This document shows, in pieces, positions 11,896 through 23,202 of a stretch of DNA of 64,000 nucleotides (positions are counted from its first letter, which is position 1; each line of letters opens with the position of its first letter). The DNA is from Hydnum rufescens UP504 (taxonomy: Eukaryota > Basidiomycota > Agaricomycetes > Cantharellales > Hydnaceae). The translations under genes were made by a program, and so were the position numbers. Where the stretch lies: NCBI GenBank assembly GCA_014904985.1, contig MU128931.1, positions 124,001 to 188,000 of the forward strand. The letters run 5' to 3'. Under the pieces are notes generated by a model that did not search any database, had not been told where the DNA came from, and worked only from the letters and a program-made list of their open reading frames with translations.

Positions 11896-12493
11896 TTAGA
11901 ATCGCCCCCGACCAGGGCCACCACGCCCTCGCCCACCACGACCTGGCCGCCCGCGATCAAGCCCACGGCCCCGACCTCTCCCACGCGCATCGTCCTTCTT
12001 GCGACCTTTTGGCTTCGGTGCATCATCCACCAATAACGTATCCAGTGGGAGGGAGTCAGGAAGGATGAAATAGCGAATATGATTTCCGCGGATAGTGAAT
12101 GTATCGAATGATGCAGGATCCCGATTCCGTGCTGTCATTTTGACAGTCTTCAGATGTGTGTTCATTTGCACATCGACGCCTGTACAGAATGGCGCGAGGC
12201 AGAAATTTTCATTCCAGTATAAGAGTGAGGGTCGATTATGGACTTGAATCGTAAAACCAGAAGAATCACTAACCAGTTATGGTTCCGTGAACAATTGAGC
12301 CATCTTTAAGCTCCAAGGTGACTGTCTCATTGTTCAGTTTCATCAGGAATCTGCAGAGAAAAAGGATCCGGATAATTAGCACCAGATTGAAATGTACAAC
12401 ATACATAACCAATAAAGATAAGGGGGGGACCCCCGAACAAGGCGACATAGGCATTGCGACGAAGAAAAACGGGATTTACCTGACGAGCTGCAT
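11896..12493 (-). CDS. SMD1: Small nuclear ribonucleoprotein Sm D1
   Basis: Sm D1 is one of seven proteins in the ring on U1, U2, U4 and U5 snRNA, so it acts in pre-mRNA splicing. Exon 1 is only 14 nt (12493-12480, ATGCAGCTCGTCAG, MQLVR). A 129-nt intron leads to [18 protein letters not shown], and an intron near 12183-12276 separates Sm motif 1 from motif 2. The Sm2 motif reads [20 protein letters not shown]. The tail is an RG-rich stretch ([17 protein letters not shown]) that in this family is methylated on arginine. Total length is about 124 residues, the usual size. The family start is normally MKLVRFLMKL, so the second residue here is Gln in place of Lys. Confidence 0.95.
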
Positions 12494-13152
12494 ATTGGCG
12501 CAAACTGGTGTTGAGTCGGTTCACCGCCGGCGAAATCCGGACTATCGAATTTGGCAATTAGGGATTCAGCTGGCCCGAAGGCCAAGAACGATTAGCAGTC
12601 ACCCCATAACCGGGTCTGGACAATGTCACTTTTCTTCGCAGTACGCTGTCAACCCCCATTTTTATATACTGCCACCCTATCGTATGGGACGGTTGTACTA
12701 TCGACTCGACCACCGAAGGTTTCAGAGTGGAGTCTGAATTCAAAACCTTGGAAGCAATGATGGTGCAATCCTTTAAGCCATTTTATTTGAGCCGACACTT
12801 TTTCCGCCAGAGCCAAAATTAAAGTTACCTCAACGATCAGTCTTAAGAGTGTCAGAGAGGAAATCTTCGAATCTTGGGAGCATCCATTCAATCGTGAAAC
12901 CTCTGATGCCAGTGTAACCCATAAACATAGACCCTTACGGCGGTGGTGGTATGGTTTGGATTCGGGATGAATTTCTTGTATTGTGACACAGGTCGGATCA
13001 GCAACAAGTACGAAGGCTCGAACAGCAATTCCACACCGTATGCCCGCCGTGACCGTTGATGCAAGAGAATTTGAAAACCTCAAACACAGTTTAAGCCATG
13101 GCATATTATTTCCTTCCTAGATTGTACAAACAAGCTAGATGAGGCGGTTACA
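12494..13152. other. Unassigned stretch between SMD1 and TSR3
   Basis: About 660 bp lie between the start of SMD1 and the stop of TSR3. The minus strand holds open, protein-like pieces (for example MFMGYTGIRGFTIEWMLPRF near 12850-12930) that look like possible exons, but they sit in different frames with no family I recognise. It may be the TSR3 3' end plus the SMD1 promoter, or a small unidentified gene. Confidence 0.35.
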
Positions 13153-14425
13153 TCATTCCGACGCACCGGAGCCCGATGCCAAAATAGTATTCCCAAAGGC
13201 ATCGGTAATCTCTTCGTCCGTGCCTGCATCACTGCCAACATCCTCTTCAGAGCCATTGGAATCTGTGCCCAGGGACACGCGTTGACGATTCGAGTTAGGC
13301 ACAAGGAGGTCATTGTCTTCGTTTTCTTGGGCTGCTTAAAGTGTGAAGTGGCCTGAAGACAGTAGAACGCATACGACACACACCTTGCCGTCGCTGTGTG
13401 TCATAATCTGATTCGAGTTCGGCAATAATCTTATCTTGCATGGCTTGAACTTCGGCTCCCGTCTCGCAGGTTCGATACCGTTCAATGAGCCCTCTACGCA
13501 CGTGTGAGTTCGGCAGTCGTCCCAACTAAATGAAGATCACACTCACGAATTCACCTTCCAGAAGGTATGACCCCAACCAAATTTTTCGAGGAGGATTTCT
13601 GCGGGCTCATCTAGACCAACAATGTAAAAAGCTGCCGCAAGTGCCTCGACACAGTTTAATCTCCATGGTTTCCCGTAGTTCACAGGGTTCGTCGCGATGA
13701 GATACGGCACTTCCTCACCGATAACGTCTTTGAGTCCACAGGGAACAATGGTTAAGACGAGGATATTGCTCACATAGGCGTTCATGTGATGAGTGGATTT
13801 TAGCGAATGGGACTTCTTCCAAACGAGCCCATGAGCATTCGACGACAGCTACACCACATTGTTCTATGATAGATCGATCACAGGGAGCAACGGGGTCAAC
13901 ACCCTTCGGCCTTCAACAACAAGTAAGATTAGGAATTTAGAGATATCGGTCAAAGCTTACGTCACCACCACACCACGAAAACGAGTACCCACTCGAAGAT
14001 CCTTGATGAGACCTAGTCGTGACAACTTCTTCCCACTACATCGCTTTGGGTCGCAGTGATCAAAATCCTACATAGTCCGTGAGATGATGCTCTATTGAGC
14101 AAAATTTTATTCTGATAATACACACCCACATCGCTACTGGAACAGAGATCTTGCGGGGTGACGACGGCTCATGCCCTGTGCAAAGTTTCAAATCCAGTAA
14201 CAGTGGCGATCAATACCCTAGACTGGACGCACTGTCAGTTTGTTCGAAGGCACCTTCATCCTTAGCTTCATCCACAACAGAGTGGGGTCGTTCTTCATTA
14301 TAATCATTATAATCGAGACCACGGTAGTGTGAACGAAATCCGCCTCGGTTGTTATGACTTCCAGCTCGTGGTCCTCCTCGAGCTTTACTCCCACGGGAAC
14401 GAGTAGGATCGGACTTGCGACCCAT
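13153..14425 (-). CDS. TSR3: 18S rRNA aminocarboxypropyltransferase Tsr3
   Basis: Tsr3 moves the aminocarboxypropyl group from SAM to a hypermodified pseudouridine in 18S rRNA, a late step in 40S ribosome maturation. The N-terminus (from 14425, MGRKSDPTRSRGSKARGG) is basic and low in complexity. The core follows through introns: VPVAMWDFDHCDPKRCSGKK, then LSRLGLIKDLRVGTRFRG, DRSIIEQCGVAVVECSWARL, ATNPVNYGKPWRLNCVEALA and KFGWGHTFWKVN. It closes with an acidic tail ending at 13153 (SGSGASE), reached by an intron near 13330-13380. All are family hallmarks. It is divergent from the SAP30BP-like gene, with only 126 bp between the two start codons. Confidence 0.92.
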
Positions 14426-14551
14426 GAGAATGAATCGTCCTCGGAGACTGCCGGATTCGACACAACTTTACAAGAAGCGAACGTTGGTGCCAGTCGTATA
14501 CATGAAGGTCCTCGAGAATAAGACTGACGCATTTCTTTCAGGCTCCGAAGC
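14426..14551. promoter_or_regulatory. Shared divergent promoter region of TSR3 and the SAP30BP-like gene
   Basis: Only 126 bp separate the two start codons, which point away from each other, so the core promoters of both genes must lie here or inside transcribed leaders. No TATA element was recognised. That the two genes are co-regulated is inference from spacing. Confidence 0.5.
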
Positions 14552-15889
14552 ATGGGGTTGGTTCAATACAGCGACGAAGAAGAAGGAGGCAGCAGCCCTC
14601 AAGAGTCTGCTGTGTCTATTCAGTGTTTCCAATCACCCACGATGGTCCTCTGGATCACAAATCTCACCTGTTGCAGCCCACGTGAGTAACTAATAACCAC
14701 CTCGAAAGCATCCTCAGCAGCGGAGAATCATGCATTATCCGCGCCATTCTCTCCTTCTTGCTAAACACATAATCGACTCCTCGCTCGCCTATATGTTGAA
14801 TTTTTATGCTTGTGCTATCACATGCATCGTCCGGGATAGCACCAATTGCCCTTAGCAAGAGGCGATGCGCCCGTGGAAGGCGGTGAGAACTGTGGTCCCC
14901 TTCGTGCAATATGGCCTGCTCAATGACGGTCAGCAGTCTCGCAGCCACTAAAACATGCTGAGCCTCTGGCGCAACGTGCGGAGTCCTCGGCCCCAAACAT
15001 TATCAGACGCACGGTACACCACCCGGCACCACGAACGCCTCTCTCCGGGATGGATGAACCCCGTCTGCGAGTGGATCCACCACCCGCCCCGATGATCAAT
15101 GGCAAGGTGGTCCAGGCCCCTCAGTAATGTCAAGAGGATCAGTAATGGAAGAGGAAGAGATGATAAAGGAGCTCCTCCGGCCGCCTGCCATTCCTGGAGT
15201 GGAGGACTACGGAATACCGTCTCCTTCCACCAATCCTTGTGATCCTGCTCTCGAAGTAAGTCGCGATTTTCTTTTTGTTGCACGGGCATTTTAGGGTTCT
15301 GGTATTATTCAGGCTAAGCTTCGACAATTTCAAGCGTTAAAATCCCAGGGTAAACATTTCAATGACAGCCTAATGTCGAACAAAGCCTTTCGAAATCCGC
15401 ATATCTATACCAAACTCGTTGAATTCGTTGATGTTGATGAGACTGGTACAAAATTTCCAAAACATATATGGGATCCCTTCGATGTGCGCCCTGAGTGGTA
15501 TGCTGATGAAATCGGTGAACTCCTTCGTTTTGTTCGCTACTCTATATGATATAGGCTCCTGATGGGTGTTTTATTTTGTAGCTGCTACCCAGAAGGCTCG
15601 ATCACAACAGCTTGCTTCGTCCCAAGTTGCGGGGAAGCGTTCTCACATAGATTTCACGGCGTCTTCGGCCACGGACAGAAGAGGACAACGATCTCGCCTG
15701 GGGGCTGACCGTGGGAGAGATAGCTTGCAAGGCCATGCTCGACATAATCCCTACTCGCGTGGAGAGGCTGAACGAGTGGGCAACAAGGAGCGGGATAAGG
15801 GGCGCCAACGATTCCATGCTGCTGGTGGAGGTGACGACCGGGATCGGCGAAAAGAATCAGCTAGCAGGGGTGACTATTGGAGGCGATGA
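14552..15889 (+). CDS. SAP30BP/HCNGP-like protein
   Basis: HCNGP/SAP30BP proteins are nuclear and are linked to pre-mRNA splicing and to Sin3-SAP30 repression. The start at 14552 reads [19 protein letters not shown], the usual L-x-x-YSDEE beginning. The middle exon has [20 protein letters not shown], then an intron (about 15256-15312) and the HCNGP core: [27 protein letters not shown], then RPEWYADEI. Another intron (about 15515-15580) leads to a basic RS/RG-rich tail ending GDYWRR. The first intron starts at 14682, but its 3' end before the middle exon is not settled, because the frame upstream of about 15055 is closed. It ends 83 bp before the GPI8 start. Confidence 0.85.
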
Positions 15890-15972
15890 GCAGCTGGGTG
15901 CGGCAGGTAGTACTCGCACTCTTAGTACATATTTGGCAAACACAGCCACATTTACCGGAAACAAACACGCGA

Positions 15973-17659
15973 ATGGTCTGTCGAGCAGGTTCGGTGGCAT
16001 TCCTTATCTGGTGTATTATTCCCCTTGCCACGGCTATTATCTCCTCTTTCGGTGGTGCCAGTCCCCATGAGGCCATTGAGTCATTCTTTACTAATTCCAG
16101 TTCGGAGGGGCGAGGCCATACCAACAACTGGGCAGTCTTAGTTTGCGCATCCAGATACTGGTTTAATTATCGCGTGCGTCCCCCACGGATACATAAGTTC
16201 TTGGATGACTTTAGCTAATCATCTACCCATAGCATATGGCGAATGCCCTCGGGATGTATGTCGCTGTACTCTTGCTGCGAACTCCTCGCTTATGGAAGCA
16301 CGTGTGTTTAGGTACCGCAGTGTCAAGCGTCTAGGCATCCCAGACTCCAATATCATCCTCATGCTGGCAGATGACGCAGCATGTAATCCACGCAACAAGT
16401 TTCCTGCAACTGTCTATGCCAACCCGGGTCGGTTGCTAGATCTGTATGGCGAGAACATCGAAGTCGACTATAGAGGGTACGAAGTTACTGTGGAGAATTT
16501 CATCCGCGTTTTAACTGGCAGGTTCTTTCCTGCTAATTTGACTGCATCTTGTTCTTTACCTCGATTTGAATCATTATAAACTCAGGAAGAGTCGAGGCTT
16601 CAGTCCCTCGATCTAAAAGACTACTGTCGGACGAGCGGAGCAATATCCTTGTGTACATGACGGGACATGGGGGCAACGAGTTCCTTAAATTTCAGGATAA
16701 CGAGGAGATCAGTGCTTTCGATATCGCTGACGCCTTTGAACAAATGTGGCAGAAAAACAGGCAAGCCTTGCTCATCAGAATTTATTCCTTCCTTTCCTCT
16801 GTGAACCTCACAGCCTACTGATACACGGTTGATCCAGGTATCATGAAATATTCTTCATGATCGACACCTGCCAGGCAAACACGCTGTATTCTAAATTATA
16901 CTCCCCAAACATACTCGCCACAGGCTCTTCCGATCTCGGCGAGAATTCCTATTCGGTAAGAATCTGGCTCTTCCATCCCGCACTTTTGATGTACTGAGTT
17001 GTGGCTGGTAGTACGAGAACGACGATGAAATTGGGGTATCCGTTATCGACAGCTATACGCATTTTGTGTTGGAATATTTGGAAGGTATTAACAAGACAAG
17101 TCAGGCGACAATGCAGGATTTCGTGGGCTACTTTTCTTTCTATCTCTCGGTTGTTATGGCCCACCCTTACGCATTGTCTCCACTTCATTTTTAGTTTGAC
17201 CTATATGATCCATCAATAATCAAGTCGACCGCTGGAGTGCGCTCGGACTTGTTCACCACGCGGTCGGCCGCCCAAACCCTGATCACCGATTTCTTTGGGG
17301 GCGTCGCACAGGTGGAAGTCCTCGAAGAAGAAGCCATGGCAGGCCTCGGTGTTGATGAAGAAAATAGGGTTCACACGGAAGGGGTGACTATTCTCCCTGA
17401 TTCTTCCCAACCAGCGCGATCACCTTCACACTCACGGGATTACAGGAGCAGCCGGAAGGAGGGTCTCTGTTATTTCCTAGCGACCCGGTCAGTACATCTC
17501 GATCTAGTTCATCTGACCCCAGGACTGGTGGTGGGATCGACATTGGCTCCGAGCCTCGGGTGCTTCTGCACTACACCAGCGAAGGCCACTTGGTCATGGT
17601 TTCACCCAGCAACAGCGACACCTTTTGAACGATGCTATGATAATCACCTCAAGAGATGA
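15973..17659 (+). CDS. GPI8: GPI8 / PIG-K, catalytic subunit of GPI transamidase (copy 1, coding frame intact)
   Basis: Gpi8 is a caspase-like cysteine protease in the ER that cuts the C-terminal signal of target proteins and attaches the GPI anchor. Seven exons fit in phase: 15973-16173, 16233-16255, 16312-16521, 16590-16760, 16838-16955, 17012-17122 and 17195-17659, giving 432 residues. The start [19 protein letters not shown] is a signal peptide. [31 protein letters not shown] and [19 protein letters not shown] follow. The catalytic pair is His171 in YMTGHGG and Cys213 in MIDTCQA, 42 apart as in human PIG-K. One intron (16761-16837) has a GC donor. Compared with its paralogues, two single-base losses (about 17441 and 17558) shift the last 70 residues, so the usual C-terminal membrane segment is out of frame and lies downstream at about 17650-17730. 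Confidence 0.9.
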
Positions 17660-18494
17660 GGGTGGTGTTGATATCCTGCGCGCATGGTGTGCTGTCGTCG
17701 GGCTCGTTCTCCTCGTCCTCTATTCCTCCATCCCACAGGGGGCTTTGATCATTCTGGAAAAGCTCAGGATGCTACTGGGTAACTTAGAGGCCTATGGACT
17801 GCAAGGACTACCCCGTTCGCGTTCATGATTTTTATTGTTACGGGGCCCTCATATGAAAGAGTTATTTATTTATCTGAGTGTTTCATCCGTCGGTCTGTAA
17901 GCAATGACTGCACTGAATGCCTTTTAGGCGCGTCTGCGGGGGAGAAAGGCCCATCAGCACACGTTTTGATATCATCTTCGTGTATGTGGAGTTTCATTTC
18001 CTTCCTTTTGATATTTTAAATCCATGCACACTTGACAGCTGAAGGATTGAGGAAATTGCTTACGTTTTCGGCAGTGGATTCCCGCGCACTTTGAATTTCC
18101 CAACACCAATTGTACCGACGCCCCGAATCTTTCCCCCAGTCTCTCCTCGATAAAATATACGGATCCGCCTGCGTCTCCGTGCGAATCTACAATAAGGATG
18201 CGTTCCACCATAGAATCTTGCTGCAGACAGACATTTCGCACAGCCCCCATTACGACAACGGCCAACAACAAGCGCGACCACTAAGCAATAGCGCGCGCCA
18301 ATCACCTCCATTTCACCTCTATCCTGTCCGAAATATGTCTTCGCTTTGTAGGCTCCACAGCCACTCGGGCGCCTGCATCTTCACATGCTTTATCTCTTCT
18401 TGTAAAAGTATAAAGGACGGGGTGCTGTAAAAGCAAGAACAAAGCTTGATATTCCCGTCGTTGCCCCTATTCTGGCTCGCGTGTTCTTTTCAAG
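17660..18494. other. Out-of-frame GPI8 tail and 5' flank of P450 copy 1
   Basis: The first part (to about 17740) still encodes the hydrophobic tail seen in GPI8 paralogues (AWCAVVGLVLLVLYSSI) in another frame. Most of the remainder is repeated around 27850-28500. A TATAAA at 18409-18414 lies 81 bp upstream of the P450 start and is a candidate core promoter. Confidence 0.5.
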
Positions 18495-20529
18495 ATGGAA
18501 ACCTTTCATTTTCTACCAGTTGGAACGTTCCTATCACCTCTCAAGAACTGGTCTTGTTAGTCTCCACAATGTCCACGATCATCTACGTCCTTGCGGTTTT
18601 TCTACTTCATGAGACGCCTAGCCGATGGCAAGGGTAACCATATCCCGAACGGTCCTGTCGGCTTGCCGATCATTGGTAATTCGCTTTCTCGTGAGGGCCG
18701 AGTCTCCTACTAATTGTTCCAATTGAGGATCTTTCCCGTTCTTGTCTCATTACCCCGAGCTGACTCTCGATTATTGGGCGAAAAAATTCGGACCACTCTA
18801 TTCCATTTGGCTTGGAGATCAGCTTTTCGTGGTGGTGTCAGACCCTCTGATCGCGAAAGACCTCCTTATTACCAATGGCAACATATTCTCCTCACGGAAG
18901 GAGATGTTCATCAAGTCTAAAACAATCTTCCACGGCCGTGGAATTACAGTAATGCCTAACGATGCTCGATGGTCAGCTTTACTCCTTGATTCCCTATCTC
19001 TCCATCATTGTTGATATCTGGATCCAGGAGAAGGCACCGAAAAATTGCCAACAGCTTCTTGAATGGCCAGTTCCTTGACGACCACACCGAAATATTTGAT
19101 TATGAAGCAAAAATTCTTGTCCGAGAATTGTTCAGATACGGAAGGGCTGGGACAGAACCTTTAAATCCACAGCCTCACGCCGGTCGATGTTCGCTCAATG
19201 CCATGCTGACTATCGTTTTTGGTATTCGCACGGACACCCTCGAGCATCCCCTTGTTGGACACGCTCTCAGGTTGTCGCGCGAATTCATGTCAGTATCTCA
19301 ATTCGCACAAGCCCTTTCAATACTAAGAAAGCATCCTGTCCCAGGAATTGCACTGGTCCTGTCTCCAATTTAGTCGATTTTGTCCCACTCCTTCAGCGCC
19401 TGCCTAATTCTCTAACAAATCGCGCCAAGAAACTCCATAAGGATTTGGTAGATGCCTATGGAGGCATGATAAACGAAATTGAAGAGCGGATGAACAATGG
19501 TCAGGACGTCCCATCGTTGTCTCGTGAAGACCTTGGTCGAAGCGGGTGACCATGAAGCGTTGGACCATCTGACAAGGTGATGATCTGCTCAGCATTCATG
19601 ATAGGAGGTGTAGAGTCGGTTCGTAACCTTCAACTGTCCAAGCTTGAGGTCCCGAAATGTTTCCTGAATGTATCTCAAATTTAGACGGCCTCTATCGTGC
19701 AATGGTTCTCTGCGATCATGCCGTCACATCCCGATATTCAAGAAAAAGCCCATGCTGAGCTCGATAGAGTCGTGGGCCGCAATCGGCTACCCACTGTAGA
19801 TGATGAAAAAGATCTTCCTTACGTTCGAGCCATCATCAAGGTGCGTATGGCGCTTTCGACATTGTTGGGTTGTTACCAATGACTTTATGTAGGAAGTCGA
19901 ACGTTGCCACAATCCGTTCTGGCTCAGCACCCCACATGTAAACACCGAAGACTACACATATCAGGGCCAGTTCATACCGAAAGACACTGTTGTCATATTG
20001 AACACTGTCGTATCTTGCACATATAATGCCCTGCGGTCTGACAGGAAGTTATTGATTTTTTCGCAGTACACCATGCATCACAATGCTGAGCGCTATAGCG
20101 ACCCATTTAAATTCAACGTACGGATGGCGCTTTCTTCACCTAATTAATAATCTGATTGGTCTCGCTTACCCTCAGCCCGATCGATATCTCAACGACCATA
20201 CGAAGTCATCGGAATCTACCCGGTTGGCTAATGTGATGGAACGGGATCATTGGATGTTTGGGGCCGGGTAAGTGGCGTGAGACCCTTGGAAGGTAATGGC
20301 CAAGTTGAACTGCCTTGTACAGGCGTCGTATATGCCCTGCAATCACGGTAGCAGAGCACGAATTGTGGCTCGCAATCTCACGTATGCTGTGGGCCTTCAA
20401 GATGGAAGAAGCACCTGGGGAGCCGATCGATCTGAAGGAGTACGATGGGTTGTCTGGACGGTCACCAGTTCCCTTCCGCATTCAAATGATTCCGCGGGAT
20501 CACTCGTAGCGGAGGTTCTCGAGATGTAA
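18495..20529 (+). pseudogene. Cytochrome P450, copy 1, with several frameshifts
   Basis: The gene has the same nine-exon layout as the intact copy at 34995 and keeps its landmarks: the proline-rich LPIIG hinge, YPELTLDYWAKKFGPLYS, the I-helix block SAFMIGGVES, the K-helix EVER and the haem loop FGAG-RRICPA across an intron. It is broken by small indels. One A is lost right after the ATG (atggaaacc against atggaaaacc), so the membrane anchor is out of frame. One base is gained near 19511 and one lost near 19571, with a stop between. One base is also lost at the intron donor near 20007. Each is a single base, so sequencing error cannot be excluded. Confidence 0.8.
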
Positions 20530-20859
20530 TGCTGAGGGAGGAGAACACTCCCTGCGAGGTCGTTATAATCTACTATAGGATATCCAGCACCAGTGTGTTC
20601 TCACATCACACATGACAGTACTTTCTTTTATCGACCTTTTCGAGATTCACTTTCTTTTTGCGTCGCTGTAGGTCACTGTGATTCTTTCTCATTAGTACAG
20701 CGCATTGTGGCTGGGAATCCCAACATCTTGATGGTACTGTTGGCCTGACAAGTTATAAATATTTTTGTTAGACAAACATGGTCTCTCACGTGATCTACTC
20801 ACGTGCCACCTACATTGTGCTGAGGCCTGTTATTAACTTTACTTCTGTCGAATACGCCT
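20530..20859. other. Spacer between P450 copy 1 and GPI8 copy 2
   Basis: No gene. The same text recurs, with small indels, at about 25757-26085, so it belongs to the duplicated unit. It holds the short palindrome-like pair cacgtgatctactcacgtg (about 20787-20805). Confidence 0.6.
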
Positions 20860-22633
20860 ATGGCATTTCTTATCTGGTGTATTATTCCCCTTGCTATGGC
20901 TGTTGTCTTCTCGCTTGGGAGTGTCAGTCCCCATGAGGCCATTGAATCGTTCTTTACTAATTCCAGTTCGGACGGGTGAGGCAATACTAACTTGGCAGTG
21001 TCAGTTTGCGCATCCAGATATTGGTTTAATTATCGCGTACGTCCCCAGAGGTGTATAAGTTCTGAGTGATTGCAGCTAATCATGTGTCCATAGCATATGG
21101 GAAACGCCCTTCAAGTTCGAGTCGGGATGTATGCGCTGTACTCTTGCTGCGAACTATGCATTCAGGTACCACCCTGTCAAGCATCTAGGGATCCCTGGCT
21201 CCAATATCATCCTCATGCTGGCAGACGACGCAGCATGTAATCCACGCAACCAGCTCCCTTTACCAATCCGGGTCGGTTGTTGGATCTGTACAGCGAGGAC
21301 ATCGAAATCGACTGTGAAGGGTACGAAATTACTGTAGACGATTTCATCCGCGTTTTGACTGGCAAGTTCTTCCCCGCCAAATTGACTGCATCTTATTCTT
21401 TACCTTCATTTGAATCCTTATATCTCAGGAAGACTCGAGGCTTCAGTCGCTCAATCTGAAAGATCACTGTTGGACGAGCGGAGCAATATGCTCGTGTATC
21501 TGACAAGACATGGTGGCAACGAGTTCCTTAAATTTCAAGGTAACGAGGTGATCAGTGCTTTCGATATCGCTGACGCCTTTGAACAAATGTGACGGAAAAA
21601 CAGGCAAGCCTTGCTCATCAGAATTTATTCCTTCCTTTCCTCTGTGAACCTCACAGCCTACCGACACACGGTGATCCAGGTGTCATGAAATCTTCATGAT
21701 CGACATCTGCCAGACAAACACGCTGTATTCTAAATTATACTCCCCAAACATACTCGCCACAGGCTCTTCCGATCTCGGCGAGAATTCGTATTCAGTAAGA
21801 ATCTGGCTCTTCCATCCCGCACTTTTGATGTACTGAGTTGTGGCTGGTAGTACGAGAACGACGATGAAATTGGGGTATCCATTATCAACAGCTAGACGCA
21901 TTTTGTGTTGGAATATTTGGAAGGTATTCACAAGACAAGTCAGGCGATGATGCAGGATTTCGTCAGCTACTTTTCTTTTTATCTCTCAGCTGTTATGGCC
22001 CACCCTTACGCATTGTCTCCACTTCATTTTTAGTTTGACCTCTATGATCTATCAATAACCAAGTTGACTGCTGGAGTGCGCTCGGACTTGTTCACCACGC
22101 GGTCGGCCGCCCAAACCCTGATCACCGATTTCTTTGGGGGCGTCGCACAGGTGGAAGTCCTCGAAGAAGAAGCCATGGCAGGCCTCGGTGTTGATGAAGA
22201 AAATAGGGTTCACACGGAAGGGGTGACTATTCTCCCTGATTCTTCCCAACCAGCGCGATCACCTTCACACTCACGGGGATTACAGGAGCAGCCGGAAGGA
22301 GGGTATCTGTTATTTCCTAGCGACCCGGTCAGTACATCTCGATCTAGTTCATCTGACCCCGGGACTGGTGGTGGGATCGACATTGGCTCTGAGCCTCGGG
22401 CCGCTTCTGCACTACACCAGCCAAGGCCACTTGGTCATGGTTTCTCCCAGCAACAGCGACGCCTTTTGAACGATGCTATGATAATCACCTCAAGAGATGG
22501 GGCGGTGTTGATATCCTGCACGCATGATGTGCTATCGTCGGGCTCGTTCTCCTCGTCACCTATTCCTCGACCCTCGGCGACCTTTGATCATTCTAGCGAA
22601 AGCTCAGGATCACTGGTTAACTTGGAAGTCTAA
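20860..22633 (+). pseudogene. GPI8 copy 2, inactivated
   Basis: The sequence parallels GPI8 copy 1 over all seven exons. It is inactivated several times. TGA replaces the CGA of copy 1 at about 20979 (FTNSSSDG then stop). A 10-bp deletion near 21250 shifts the frame after [11 protein letters not shown] has become TGA in FEQMW (about 21590). Near the active site TGHGG reads TRHGG, and MIDTCQA reads MIDICQT with one upstream residue lost. The tail from about 22064 is open ([20 protein letters not shown]) but a deletion near 22500 removes the last hydrophobic segment from the frame. The GC-AG intron of copy 1 is kept. Confidence 0.85.
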
Positions 22634-23202
22634 TGGCTACAGAAACTACCCGCACAGATTCATGATTTTTATGGTTGCGGGGCGTCGTGCGGAAAAGAAT
22701 TATCTATTTATTGGAATCTTTCATCCGCTGACTGCAAGAAACGACTGAATTGAATGCCTAGAACATTCCCCAGCCCTTTTAAGAGCGTCTGCGGGGGAGA
22801 AAGGCCCATCGGCACACGTTTTGATATCATTTCCATGTATGTGGAGTTCCATCCCATCTTTTCAGTTTTTTAAATCCATGAACTTGGAAACTGAAGGAAC
22901 GAAGGAATTGCCTACGCTTTTGCCGGCGGATTCCAGCGATCTTTCAATTTCCCCATTGGCCCACACCAATTATACCGACGCCCCGAATCTTCTCCCCAGT
23001 AGCTCCTCCGTAACACTGACATTGGATCTGCCTAAACATCTCCATGGGAATCCACATTAAGGATCTCTTCCATCCCGAGAATCTGCCCCAAATCCCCGAA
23101 CTCCTCAATGTTCTTTCTCTCGTATATCTTCCATACCGGTGATTTAAATGCGAAGGCAACTCGACCAAGATTCTTAGCATCCCTCCGCGTGTTCTTTTCA
23201 AG
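22634..23202. other. Spacer between GPI8 copy 2 and P450 copy 2
   Basis: No gene recognised. The sequence is a diverged version of 17820-18494, including the shared block ccgacgccccgaatctt, and should hold the ancestral P450 promoter. Confidence 0.45.

Noticed and set aside
14664..14996. Minus-strand frame of 110 codons
   Set aside because: It lies antisense in the first intron and second exon region of the SAP30BP-like gene, with no family match.
15973..17659. Metacaspase instead of GPI8
   Set aside because: The His-Cys protease core is shared, but the DNxANP-like [10 protein letters not shown] block, [14 protein letters not shown] and the lumenal signal peptide are specific to GPI8.
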